From positions 1,054,001 to 1,118,000 of the forward strand of contig JAUIHT010000001.1 in assembly GCA_030432235.1 (NCBI GenBank): a DNA stretch of 64,000 nt, in the 5' to 3' direction. The DNA is from Verrucomicrobiia bacterium. Lineage in GTDB: Bacteria > Verrucomicrobiota > Verrucomicrobiia > Opitutales > Cerasicoccaceae. Shown one piece after another: positions 35,748-43,959 of the stretch (positions within the stretch are counted from its first letter, which is position 1; every line of letters begins with the position of its first letter). The notes under the pieces are model-generated. The model did no database searches and was not told the DNA's origin. It saw only the letters and a program-made list of their open reading frames with translations. The translations under genes and the position numbers were made by a program.

Positions 35748-37529
35748 ATGAGTGATATGCACAGTGGCTTTCCCGATGGGTTCATCTGGGGAGCGGCGAC
35801 CTCTTCTTATCAGATAGAAGGGGCCTGGGACGAAGACGGCAAAGGCCCGTCCATATGGGACCGGTTTACGGATCGGGAGAATACGATCTGGCGTCGACAT
35901 CACGGGCGCGTCGCCTGCGATCACTACCATCGCTTTCGCCAGGATGTGGCGATTATGCAGCAGATCGGTCTGGGGGCTTATCGCTTTTCCATCTCCTGGC
36001 CGCGCATCCTGCCCGAGGGCACCGGGAAGGTGAACAAGGCGGGTCTGGGGTTTTACGACGCGCTGGTCGACGAGCTGTTGGCTCATGGCATTGAGCCTTG
36101 GGTGACGCTCTATCATTGGGATATGCCCAATGAGCTCTTTTATCGCGGGGGCTGGCTGAATCCATCCAGCCCGAAGTGGTTCGCCGATTACACCGCCGTC
36201 GTGGTCGAGCGTCTGTCTGACCGCGTAAAGCATTGGATCACTTTAAACGAGCCCCAGTGCTTCATCGGGTTGGGCTACCAGACGGCGGAGCATCCGCCGG
36301 GGCTACAACTGGACTTCTCGGATGTCCTGCAAGCGGGTCACCACACGCTGTTGGCGCATGGTCACGCCGTGACGGTTATCCGCGAGAAAGCGAAGCAGAA
36401 GCCGAACATCGGCTGGTCGCCGGCGGGTAGCATATACTGTCCCACCAGTCCTTCCCTGGAAGATGTCAAGGCCGCCCGGCAGGCGACGCAGGCGGTTTAC
36501 CCCAAGGGACTTTGGAATAACCGCTGGTGGGGTGATCCGGTTGTCTTTGGCCACTATCCGGAGGAGGGGTTGCGTGTCTATGGTAGCAACGCGCCCCGCT
36601 TCAAGGACTCCGATTTTGAGACTATCAAGCAGCCGATAGACTTCTATGGCTGTAATATTTTCCAGGGCGTATCGGTCTACGCCGGACCGGACGGCAACCC
36701 GGTCCCGGCGGAGTTGGCTCCGGGCAAGCCCTTGTCGTTGTACGAATGGAATCAGGCGCCCGACTCACTGTACTGGGGGCCGCGCTTGCTCTCCGAGATG
36801 TACAAGCTGCCGATTGTGATCACGGAGAACGGCGTTTCCATCGGGGACCAGATCAGCCACGACGGGCGCGTTCATGACAGTGTGCGGGTCGATTTCCTGA
36901 TCGACCACCTGCTGGCACTGAAAAAGGCCATCAGCGAGGGTGTCGATGTGCGCGGCTATTTCCATTGGTCCTTCATGGACAACTTTGAGTGGCAGGAGGG
37001 CTACAAGCATCGCTTCGGTCTCGTCTATGTGGATTACGAAAATCAGGAGCGCACGATCAAGGACTCCGGGTTCTGGTATCAGGAACTGATCGCCACCAAT
37101 GGCGAAAGCCTGCAGAAGTACCTGTCCCAGGATGCCAATCCGCCGCCCTATGTGGTGAAGGAGAGCCTCAAGTACATCGAGGCGAATATCCACGAAGTCT
37201 TTAACGTCAAGAGCCTTGCGGCCAAGCTGAATTGCCATCCGGACTTCCTCAGCCGGCGCTTCAAACAGTATACCGGCACGGACCTGAGCAGCTACATCCG
37301 GCAGATGCGCATTGAGCGTGCACGCGATGTTCTCAAAAGACCCGGGGCGCTCATTGACGAAGCCGTGGAGCAGTCCGGTTTTTCGGATCGCATCCATTTC
37401 ACCAAGGTTTTCCGGAAATTAACCGGGCTTACCCCCGGTCAGTTCCAGAGGCAGTTCCAGAGTATGATGGAGTCACCTCCTGATGGAGTCGGTTTGAAGG
37501 CGGAAAATCCGCGATCGACATCCAGCTAG
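35748..37529 (+). CDS. GH1 beta-glucosidase fused to an AraC-type DNA-binding domain
   Basis: A 593-residue fusion. Residues 1 to about 445 are a complete GH1 domain with both catalytic glutamates (Glu168 in TLNEPQCF, Glu360 in VITENGVS) and the substrate-pocket motifs WNNRWWGDP and [12 protein letters not shown]. After a short linker, residues about 468-575 are an AraC-type DNA-binding domain: first helix-turn-helix NVKSLAAKLNCHPDFLSRRFKQ, then the TGTDLSSYIRQMRIERA linker helix, second unit DEAVEQSGFSDRIHFTKVFRKLTG and the LTPGQFQRQF end. The frame runs without a break from one to the other. I chose the ATG at 35748; a TTG at 35688 would add 20 residues, and neither start has a clear ribosome-binding site. 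No signal peptide, so it is cytoplasmic. It likely senses a beta-glucoside and regulates adjacent loci; whether it still hydrolyses is open. Confidence 0.93.
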   Translation: MSDMHSGFPDGFIWGAATSSYQIEGAWDEDGKGPSIWDRFTDRENTIWRRHHGRVACDHYHRFRQDVAIMQQIGLGAYRFSISWPRILPEGTGKVNKAGLGFYDALVDELLAHGIEPWVTLYHWDMPNELFYRGGWLNPSSPKWFADYTAVVVERLSDRVKHWITLNEPQCFIGLGYQTAEHPPGLQLDFSDVLQAGHHTLLAHGHAVTVIREKAKQKPNIGWSPAGSIYCPTSPSLEDVKAARQATQAVYPKGLWNNRWWGDPVVFGHYPEEGLRVYGSNAPRFKDSDFETIKQPIDFYGCNIFQGVSVYAGPDGNPVPAELAPGKPLSLYEWNQAPDSLYWGPRLLSEMYKLPIVITENGVSIGDQISHDGRVHDSVRVDFLIDHLLALKKAISEGVDVRGYFHWSFMDNFEWQEGYKHRFGLVYVDYENQERTIKDSGFWYQELIATNGESLQKYLSQDANPPPYVVKESLKYIEANIHEVFNVKSLAAKLNCHPDFLSRRFKQYTGTDLSSYIRQMRIERARDVLKRPGALIDEAVEQSGFSDRIHFTKVFRKLTGLTPGQFQRQFQSMMESPPDGVGLKAENPRSTSS

Positions 37530-37560
37530 TGTTCTCACGTGCATTTTTCATGTCTGTAAG

Positions 37561-37608
37561 TCGGCAAATGACATATATTCAAGCAGGGTTGAACTTGGTT
37601 AATAACCA
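37561..37608. promoter_or_regulatory. Candidate operator copy 2 plus nearby palindromes before a PEP-CTERM gene
   Basis: TCGGCAAATGACATATAT (37561-37578) repeats the element found before the GH1-AraC gene. It runs into TTCAAGCAGGGTTGAA (37578-37593), which has the TTCAA/TTGAA arms of the palindrome seen elsewhere in the region but with a six-base centre instead of four, and then GGTTAATAACC (37598-37608). The PEP-CTERM gene starts 93 bases later. Confidence 0.4.
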
Positions 37609-37700
37609 GTAAAATGATAGAATTTACCTGAAACCTGTTCGTTTAAAACAAATCCTTTGTCACTTACTTTCAAAGCCCCCAACCCTAAATCAAAATCATT

Positions 37701-38540
37701 ATGATACCCAAAAAAAGCATACTCCTGACCTCACTTTTCCTTACTGCGAACTTTGCCGGCACAGCTTTCGGCTCTTTCGTTCTTGTGGATAACTTTAATT
37801 CCCTGACGACCGGAGACTTGGGAACCCAGAATGGCTGGGCGACTGACGACGCAGACGGAACGCGTTACACGGTAACGGATACGTCTCCTTTTTCAGCGTC
37901 GGACAAAGGTGTGCTCAATGGAGCAAATGGCAGTAATCCAGCCGATATGTACAAGGCGCTTGGAAACAATATCGACAACAATACGACCGGGACGCTGTTC
38001 TTCCAGATGTATGTTAATGATAAGTCGGCCGGCACGTCGATAGGTTTGGCGGATTCGACAGTGCCCAGCGTCGGTGGGACTTCTGCGATTTTCAACACCT
38101 TCCGCACGCAATTGGCATTCTCTGCCGCTGGTGATTTTACCGCGCGCAATGGTGGCAGTTCAGCAACGTTGGATCAATCGGGTAGCATGCAGACCGGGGT
38201 GATGTACAGCGTCTGGGCGGTTTCGAACAATACCAGCAATACCTCCCAATTTTATATTCAGGGCGGGACCTTTACCGAGCAAACTCAACTGACGGCTGGC
38301 AGTGGTACGATTACTTCATTCGCCTATCGCAGCAATAACCCGGCATCGGATTCCCTCACGTATTTCCTGTCGGCTTCCAGTGGCGCGGGTGGCGGTGCGG
38401 ACTCAATCGCTCTGGACAACATCTACATCGACAATACCGGCGTCAACTTGGTCAATCCGATTCCGGAGCCCGGCACCTATGCTCTCCTGATTGCGTTTGG
38501 CATGCTGACGCTCGCTGTGGTGCGTCGCCGCCGGAGCTGA
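37701..38540 (+). CDS. PEP-CTERM-anchored surface protein 1
   Basis: A 279-residue exported protein with a signal peptide (LTSLFLTANFAGTAFG) and a C-terminal PEP-CTERM sorting signal: IPEPGTYALL, a hydrophobic helix and the basic tail RRRRS. Exosortase-type enzymes recognise such signals and transfer the protein to the cell surface or extracellular matrix. The body (FVLVDNFNSLTTGDLGTQNGW onward) looks like an all-beta, lectin-like jelly roll of about 200 residues, rich in Thr, Ser and Asn, which suggests sugar binding. Its leader is AT-rich with the C-rich stretch GCCCCCAACCC before the ATG and no Shine-Dalgarno sequence. No exosortase gene is in the window. Confidence 0.88.
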   Translation: MIPKKSILLTSLFLTANFAGTAFGSFVLVDNFNSLTTGDLGTQNGWATDDADGTRYTVTDTSPFSASDKGVLNGANGSNPADMYKALGNNIDNNTTGTLFFQMYVNDKSAGTSIGLADSTVPSVGGTSAIFNTFRTQLAFSAAGDFTARNGGSSATLDQSGSMQTGVMYSVWAVSNNTSNTSQFYIQGGTFTEQTQLTAGSGTITSFAYRSNNPASDSLTYFLSASSGAGGGADSIALDNIYIDNTGVNLVNPIPEPGTYALLIAFGMLTLAVVRRRRS

Positions 38541-38988
38541 GTGGGGACGCACCTGCTTCGCTCTGCGGACCTCCGCTGAGCCCGGATTATGTTGTAGTCC
38601 GGGGTGATGACACTGGCTGTTCGCTTCTGATCGGCATGGGTGGGGTATGCTTTTTGTCTATTGCCGACTGCCATATGTCTATTGCTGACTCTTGGGCTCG
38701 GGCTTACGGGGATTTATCGAGAAAAAGAGCCTTTAGCTGTTCACAATACGGCTTTGGCAGGTAAGAAACAGACGGGGTGAACAATCTTTGTTCCGGCGAC
38801 TCGGTCGTCGGGCCCAACCGGCTACGTCCCGTTGCAGCTGGCGCTTTGATTGGGCGTCGAACCGGACACTGTTGTGTGGGGTGAGGTATGCCCTGAGCAG
38901 AGCGGTGATGCCTGGGTACTGCAGCCGCTGTTTGCGTTTGCGTAGATATCGGAGGCTGCCGCCTGAGTGGGGGGTGTGATTCGCGGCA
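38541..38988. other. Intergenic stretch between the two PEP-CTERM genes
   Basis: About 450 bases without a convincing gene; the few short frames have no recognisable product. It contains a strong hairpin at 38581-38603 (arms CCCGGATTA and TAGTCCGGG), which may end the upstream transcript, and a near-perfect direct repeat, TGTCTATTGCCGACT (38657) and TGTCTATTGCTGACT (38675), of the same style as the array between hisB and hisH. Confidence 0.5.
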
Positions 38989-39010
38989 TTTATTCAAAAG
39001 ATTGAATAAA
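38989..39010. promoter_or_regulatory. Shared palindrome, variant 4 (centre AAGA)
   Basis: ATTCAAAAGATTGAAT at 38992-39007 extends on both sides to 11-base arms (38989-39010, TTTATTCAA and TTGAATAAA outermost). It has the TTCAA-N4-TTGAA form of the exact copies at 43818, 50430 and 60768. It lies 78 bases before the ATG of PEP-CTERM protein 2. Probably a dimeric regulator site. Confidence 0.6.
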
Positions 39011-39088
39011 TATACCTTTTGCTAGCAAGGATGCCGTTGGGGATGATGCCATCGCTCGCAAGTTAATGTAACCCCCTATCTTACTCCC

Positions 39089-39922
39089 ATGAAAAAAATT
39101 ACTTCTTCTGTTATCGCTATTGTACTGTTACAGGCTTCCACTCTGAGTGCGCAGTTCCTCATTTATGACGGTTTTGAAACCCCGGGTGATTACACTGCGG
39201 ATACCAACATCTCCGCGCAGACGGGTGCTGGATCCGGCAACTGGGGCGGCTCAAGCTATACTTATGACAATGAAGGTCAGCCGGTGAATACCGTTACGTC
39301 TTCGCTGACTTACACGGATGGCTCCAATACGCTGGCCACCGCGGACGGGTCCATTCAGAAAACCGCCGGTGTTAACAGTGTGTTTAGCCGCACCTTCGAT
39401 AACACCGCTTTCAATGCCTCCTTTGGAGCCGGAGAGGATATCTGGCTCAGCACCCTTATTGGCATGGAAGCCACCACGGACATCACCTTCCGGGTTAGCC
39501 GGGCCGACCAGTTCAATGGCGCCGGGTTCGACATCATCGGCGGTACGCTGGTGGCCAAGTTCAACAACTCTACTTCCAGCGGCTCGATGAGTATGACGCC
39601 CGGACAGACCTACTTTCTTGTCGGCCGTATCCAGCAGGACGCTGGGGCCGGTGGTGATGATGTCTTCGATTTGTGGGTGAACCCCGATCTGGGCTCCACG
39701 CCTGTCGGCTCGGGCGACCTCACCGTTGAGCAAGGCTACGCCATTTCGCTCATGGGCCGCGTTGTTATGCAGAGCCGCAACAACGATTCCATTCATATGG
39801 ACGAGATTCGCGTAGGCGCCAGCTTTGACGCGGTAGCCCCGACGATACCCGAGCCTTCCGTCTACGCGCTGGCTTTCGGCCTGTGCGCCGGTGTTCTGGT
39901 GTGCTTCCGTCGTCGCCGCTAG
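39089..39922 (+). CDS. PEP-CTERM-anchored surface protein 2
   Basis: A 277-residue exported protein with signal peptide (SSVIAIVLLQASTLSAQ) and C-terminal PEP-CTERM signal (IPEPSVYALAFGLCAGVL then CFRRRR). The body starts with FLIYDGFETPGDYTADTNIS, resembling the jelly-roll lectin-like start of many surface proteins in this phylum, and contains SVFSRTFDNTAF and QTYFLVGRIQ beta-strand segments. It shares its general plan but little sequence with PEP-CTERM protein 1. The leader TAACCCCCTATCTTACTCCC directly precedes the ATG. It is first in a plus-strand series leading to a secreted glycosidase and may help bind the polysaccharide at the surface. Confidence 0.88.
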   Translation: MKKITSSVIAIVLLQASTLSAQFLIYDGFETPGDYTADTNISAQTGAGSGNWGGSSYTYDNEGQPVNTVTSSLTYTDGSNTLATADGSIQKTAGVNSVFSRTFDNTAFNASFGAGEDIWLSTLIGMEATTDITFRVSRADQFNGAGFDIIGGTLVAKFNNSTSSGSMSMTPGQTYFLVGRIQQDAGAGGDDVFDLWVNPDLGSTPVGSGDLTVEQGYAISLMGRVVMQSRNNDSIHMDEIRVGASFDAVAPTIPEPSVYALAFGLCAGVLVCFRRRR

Positions 39923-39968
39923 AGGCTGTTCGGGGCTGAAATGCCCCCGTTATGATTCCCGTTGCATT

Positions 39969-40038
39969 CCGGCACGTTGTGCCGGCCCAGACTTGCGATA
40001 CCTAGAGCCCGGCGTTGCCACCGGATAGTATTATCCGG
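39969..40038. terminator. Two perfect 7-base-stem hairpins before the clan GH-A glycosidase gene
   Basis: CCGGCACGTTGTGCCGG (39969-39985) and CCGGATAGTATTATCCGG (40021-40038) each form a perfect 7-base stem, with loops of three and four. They lie between PEP-CTERM protein 2 and the glycosidase gene. They may attenuate or end the upstream transcript; no T-tract follows, so termination is uncertain and a role in mRNA processing is equally possible. Confidence 0.4.
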
Positions 40039-40140
40039 CTGCACGCCACCTGCGCTGCCTGCACCCACTGTTCCCGCAAGGCCTTCATGGCCTGCGCCGG
40101 GCTGTGCCTACCCCAAAACCTCAACCCCACAACTACCCCG

Positions 40141-43100
40141 ATGAAACACACAATCGCCGCCCTGGCGGCTTGGTCTTCCGTGCTCAGTTTGCACGGTTAC
40201 ACGGATTACTCCGGCACCATGGACGACTTCATGGGCATCAACATCCACACCAACCTGTGGAAGGACTATTATCACCCCTATGCCAGCTACAATCATCTGG
40301 ATTTAAGCCAGGCTTTCAAATGGGTCCGTAACTACCAGCGCTGGGATAAGTTCGAGCCTGCCAACGACGACTATCAGTGGATGGACACCGGCGGTGGCCA
40401 GGAACACTACTTTGATGAATACTACCGACTTCTCAACGAGGACGGCATCAACATCCTGGTCGTGCCGGTGGATGTGCCGGAATGGCTGGCTGGCAGTCCC
40501 GAGCTGCCCGTGGACAACGGCGATGGCACCGAGCCCGACCACTATCGGGAGCGCGCCGAATACCTGGCGCAAATGGCCGCGCGTTACGGGCCGACCGGGG
40601 GACACTCGGGTACACGGCTGGAAACGCCCGACCAGGAGCAAGGGCTCGATTACATTCGTTACTTCGAGGACCACAACGAGCCCAATCAGGACTGGAAGCC
40701 CGACATCTGGTTTGGCGAACTCTTTGGGCAGTACCAGAACGCCGCCCATGACGGACGCGGAGTCGTCCGCAGCGGCACGATGCCTTTGGCCGGTATCAAG
40801 CAGGGCGACCCGAATGCGTTCCATGTCTCCGCAGGTCTCGTGACTAATGGCGTCGATGACAGTTATCTCTTCAAGGCGTTTTATTCCGCCGGGCGTCAGG
40901 CTTACGATATTCTCAATATCCACTCGTACTTCCGCAACGCGCACCTGTTTCCGCCCAACACCTGGCCCTGGCCGAAGGAAGCCGTCGGCGTCTCGCCGGA
41001 GTATTACCTTTTCGAAAGCGGTCTCGACGAAATCCAAAAGACCATCGCCTGGCGCGATGAGAACATGCCGGGCACGCCCGTCTGGCTGACGGAGTTTGGC
41101 TGGGATACCTACGACAACGGCAGCGGCGTGGACGGTAACCACTCGCGCAACTATGCGCCGGAGCTCGCCCAGGCAAACTACCTGATGCGCTCATTCCCGC
41201 TGTTGAAAAAGGTCGGCATCGACAAAGCGTTTATCTTTTTCGACATCGACCCGAACTCCACCTCGACGCAGATGTTCGCCAGCTCCGGGGTATTCTATGA
41301 CAAGGACACGGGGTACGAGGCAAAGACCGCCTATTACTTTCTCAGCGCCATGTCGCAGGCCCTCGGTGAGTATGCCTACGACGGTGCGCACATCTTTGGC
41401 GAAGGCGATCCCGAGGTCTATGCCTTCATCTTCTCCAAGTCCGCGACGGACAAGGTCGTGATGCTCTGGTGCCGCGAGCGCGATGAGCTTTTCGACAACA
41501 GCAGCGGTCTCACCAACTACGTCTTCAACGCGCCCAACATGACCGCCTGCGATATTATTGTGCCGACGGATAACGTCATCGGCGGTGTCGAGAGTGCGCT
41601 TACGATTAGCCAGCCCGGCCAATCCGGCGCCAGCGTGACCGTACCGACCGTCAGTGAGACGCCGGTCTTCCTCCAGATTTCCGGTTCACAGAGCATCGAC
41701 CTCAACCTCGCGCCGGAGGTCCGGGCAGGGGAAGACTTCGAAGTGCAGTTGCCCACCACGACCGCGCAGCTCAGTTGCGAGGCCAGTGATGCGGACGGCT
41801 CCGTTACCGGCTATCAGTGGACGCAGTTGTCCGGCCCCACTGCCACCATCAGCCAGGGGACGACGGCCAGTCCATCGTTGAGCAACCTCACCGCCGGGGA
41901 CTATGCGTTTGCCGTGGAGGCGACCGATAACGACGGTGCGGTCGTGCGTGACGTGGTGCGGTTCAGCGTCACCAACCGCCAACCGTTCCCGAGCGGTCGT
42001 CACGATATCCCGGGCACGATTGAGGCCGAGGATTTCGATGCTGGCGGTGAGGGCATCTCCTACCACGACACCACTACAGGCAACAGCAAGGGATACCACC
42101 GCACTAGCGATGACGTGGACATCAAGTTCATCGGCAGCGACCCGAGCAATTTCTACATCACCGATGCTGCCGCCTCGGAGTGGGTCGAGTATTCCGTCAC
42201 CGTCGACGAAAGCGGCTTGTATACGCTGGATATGAATATGGCGGCTTTCAACACCGGGCGTCGCGTCGAGGTACTCATGGACGGCCTGAATATCTCCGGG
42301 ATCATGCAGGTCATTCAGACCTTCGACGGGGAGGCGTTCACCAGCAACATCGCCGAGCCGATCCTGCTGACCGAGGGCGACCATGTGTTGCGCGTACACT
42401 TCGAAACCAGTGGCACCAGCCTGGACAGCATATCGCTACAGCCCTACGACGACGGCGTGCCTCCGGGGGAATACTTCCATCTGGTCAACACACAGTCGGG
42501 CTGGACCTCGTTGCGCATCTTCTACGAGGTTAAATGGCAGGACGACATTGATGTCCTGGCGGGTGGCAACGACACGCTGTCGTTTTACCTTTCGGACGAG
42601 TCCGCCGGGTTGACCGCGGATTGGGCCAACCTCAAGATCGCCCTTGCCGATACCTCCAGTAACAGCGCCGAGATCGTCATCGGCAACTACGAGACCAACA
42701 TCGGCATCAACTGGACTCAGGTCGAGGTGCCTTTGTCCGTATTCAGCACCGCGGGTGTGGATCTCAATCATGTGGAATTCATGGAGATGCGCTCAGGCAA
42801 CGCAGGCGCGTTCGATATCGGCATCGACGAAATAACCTTCTCCGGAGGGACCACGCCTTTCCTCTGGTACGGCGACGATCATGATGGCAATCCTCTCTCC
42901 AACAGTCCAATCAGCCTGGTCATTGAGAGCACCGGGGGTGTCGGCTACGTCGAGCCTTACAACGAGCCGCCCTTTGTCGATGCCGGACCGGACGCTGTCA
43001 TACGTCCCGCCATCGACACCTTTGTCTTCGACGGCAGCGCTTACGATATCGACGGCGCCGTCACCGCCTACGCCTGGACGCAACTCAGCGGTCCGACGCC

Positions 43101-43752
43101 CGCGTTGCTTTCCGGCCAGGTCACGGAGGACCTCACGTTGGAGGTTTCGCCTGCGGCTTATGGCACCTATGTATTTCGTCTGACGGCTACGGATAACTCC
43201 GGCAATACGTGTACGGATGATGTCGAGCTCGTCTACGAGCCCGTGGGCGGATACATCAACGTCGATCACACCGCGAGCAATTGGAAGGCCTTCACCATTT
43301 TCTACGATGAGGACAAGGAGCCCCAGGATGTGGTCTCCGGCGCGAGCGCCAACACGCAGTTGGAGATTCACTTCAAGCGCTTCGATACAAACTACGCCAT
43401 CGACTGGACCAAGCTCTTCATCGAGGCCAAAGACGACGACAGCCCCGCGACCACCGGCTCCGTTACGGTCGCCGCCTACGCCTCCGTCAGTATTGACGGT
43501 GATTGGGTCAAGGTGGTGTTTCCACTAACAGCCTTCTCCGGCGTGAACTTCGCCAACCTCAACCAGCTCAACGTGCGTTCCGGCAGCGCCGGTCCGTTCT
43601 ATGATCTGGGCATTGACGAAATCCGTTTTGTCGGAGGTTCCGATCCATTTCTGTGGTATGGCGATGACCATGCGGAGGTCGTCTTTAACTCGAATATGCC
43701 AGCCGATCTGGTCGTCAACCTGGAAGCAGCGGATGGCGTACCGATGGAGTAG
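40141..43752 (+). CDS. Secreted clan GH-A glycoside hydrolase with PKD-like and sugar-binding domains
   Basis: A 1203-residue exported enzyme. I chose the ATG at 40141 (signal MKHTIAALAAWSSVLSLHG); longer starts would bury that signal. Residues about 25-450 look like a clan GH-A barrel, with acid/base Glu180 in YFEDHNEPNQDW and nucleophile Glu318 in VWLTEFGWDT. I cannot assign a CAZy family (GH39 or GH5-like are candidates). Then come a PKD/Ig-like domain (YQWTQLSGPT), a CBM6-like domain (IPGTIEAEDFDAGG to VLRVHFETSG), a first sugar-binding-like module ending FLWYGDDHDG, a second PKD-like domain (YAWTQLSGPT) and a second copy of that module ending FLWYGDDHAE. No surface anchor is visible. It may attack a complex algal polysaccharide. 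Confidence 0.88.
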   Translation: MKHTIAALAAWSSVLSLHGYTDYSGTMDDFMGINIHTNLWKDYYHPYASYNHLDLSQAFKWVRNYQRWDKFEPANDDYQWMDTGGGQEHYFDEYYRLLNEDGINILVVPVDVPEWLAGSPELPVDNGDGTEPDHYRERAEYLAQMAARYGPTGGHSGTRLETPDQEQGLDYIRYFEDHNEPNQDWKPDIWFGELFGQYQNAAHDGRGVVRSGTMPLAGIKQGDPNAFHVSAGLVTNGVDDSYLFKAFYSAGRQAYDILNIHSYFRNAHLFPPNTWPWPKEAVGVSPEYYLFESGLDEIQKTIAWRDENMPGTPVWLTEFGWDTYDNGSGVDGNHSRNYAPELAQANYLMRSFPLLKKVGIDKAFIFFDIDPNSTSTQMFASSGVFYDKDTGYEAKTAYYFLSAMSQALGEYAYDGAHIFGEGDPEVYAFIFSKSATDKVVMLWCRERDELFDNSSGLTNYVFNAPNMTACDIIVPTDNVIGGVESALTISQPGQSGASVTVPTVSETPVFLQISGSQSIDLNLAPEVRAGEDFEVQLPTTTAQLSCEASDADGSVTGYQWTQLSGPTATISQGTTASPSLSNLTAGDYAFAVEATDNDGAVVRDVVRFSVTNRQPFPSGRHDIPGTIEAEDFDAGGEGISYHDTTTGNSKGYHRTSDDVDIKFIGSDPSNFYITDAAASEWVEYSVTVDESGLYTLDMNMAAFNTGRRVEVLMDGLNISGIMQVIQTFDGEAFTSNIAEPILLTEGDHVLRVHFETSGTSLDSISLQPYDDGVPPGEYFHLVNTQSGWTSLRIFYEVKWQDDIDVLAGGNDTLSFYLSDESAGLTADWANLKIALADTSSNSAEIVIGNYETNIGINWTQVEVPLSVFSTAGVDLNHVEFMEMRSGNAGAFDIGIDEITFSGGTTPFLWYGDDHDGNPLSNSPISLVIESTGGVGYVEPYNEPPFVDAGPDAVIRPAIDTFVFDGSAYDIDGAVTAYAWTQLSGPTPALLSGQVTEDLTLEVSPAAYGTYVFRLTATDNSGNTCTDDVELVYEPVGGYINVDHTASNWKAFTIFYDEDKEPQDVVSGASANTQLEIHFKRFDTNYAIDWTKLFIEAKDDDSPATTGSVTVAAYASVSIDGDWVKVVFPLTAFSGVNFANLNQLNVRSGSAGPFYDLGIDEIRFVGGSDPFLWYGDDHAEVVFNSNMPADLVVNLEAADGVPME

Positions 43753-43817
43753 TTTCCGGGCCTGAAAAGTACCGGAATTGAGCATCAAAAAGCCGACATG
43801 CGATGCCCTTGGCCTTG

Positions 43818-43831
43818 TTCAATTGATTGAA
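43818..43831. promoter_or_regulatory. Shared palindrome, exact copy 1
   Basis: TTCAATTGATTGAA, arms TTCAA/TTGAA with centre TTGA, 128 bases before the pseudopilin-like gene of locus B. Identical 14-mers lie at 50430 and 60768. Confidence 0.7.
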
Positions 43832-43959
43832 TAGGGCCGGGGGTCGCGCACCGGTCGATTTGCGAACAGTCTCTTACTTAAGAAACGGAGCCGATTCCGG
43901 TGCGACGGCGGCCTGCGGGCTGTGGCGCATCTTGAATCAGTGCTCAATTCCGTGACCCC

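Noticed and set aside
40015-40140. Upstream start for the clan GH-A enzyme at 40015
   Set aside because: It would place 42 residues, rich in Cys and Pro, before an otherwise perfect signal peptide at 40141 and would run through a strong hairpin.
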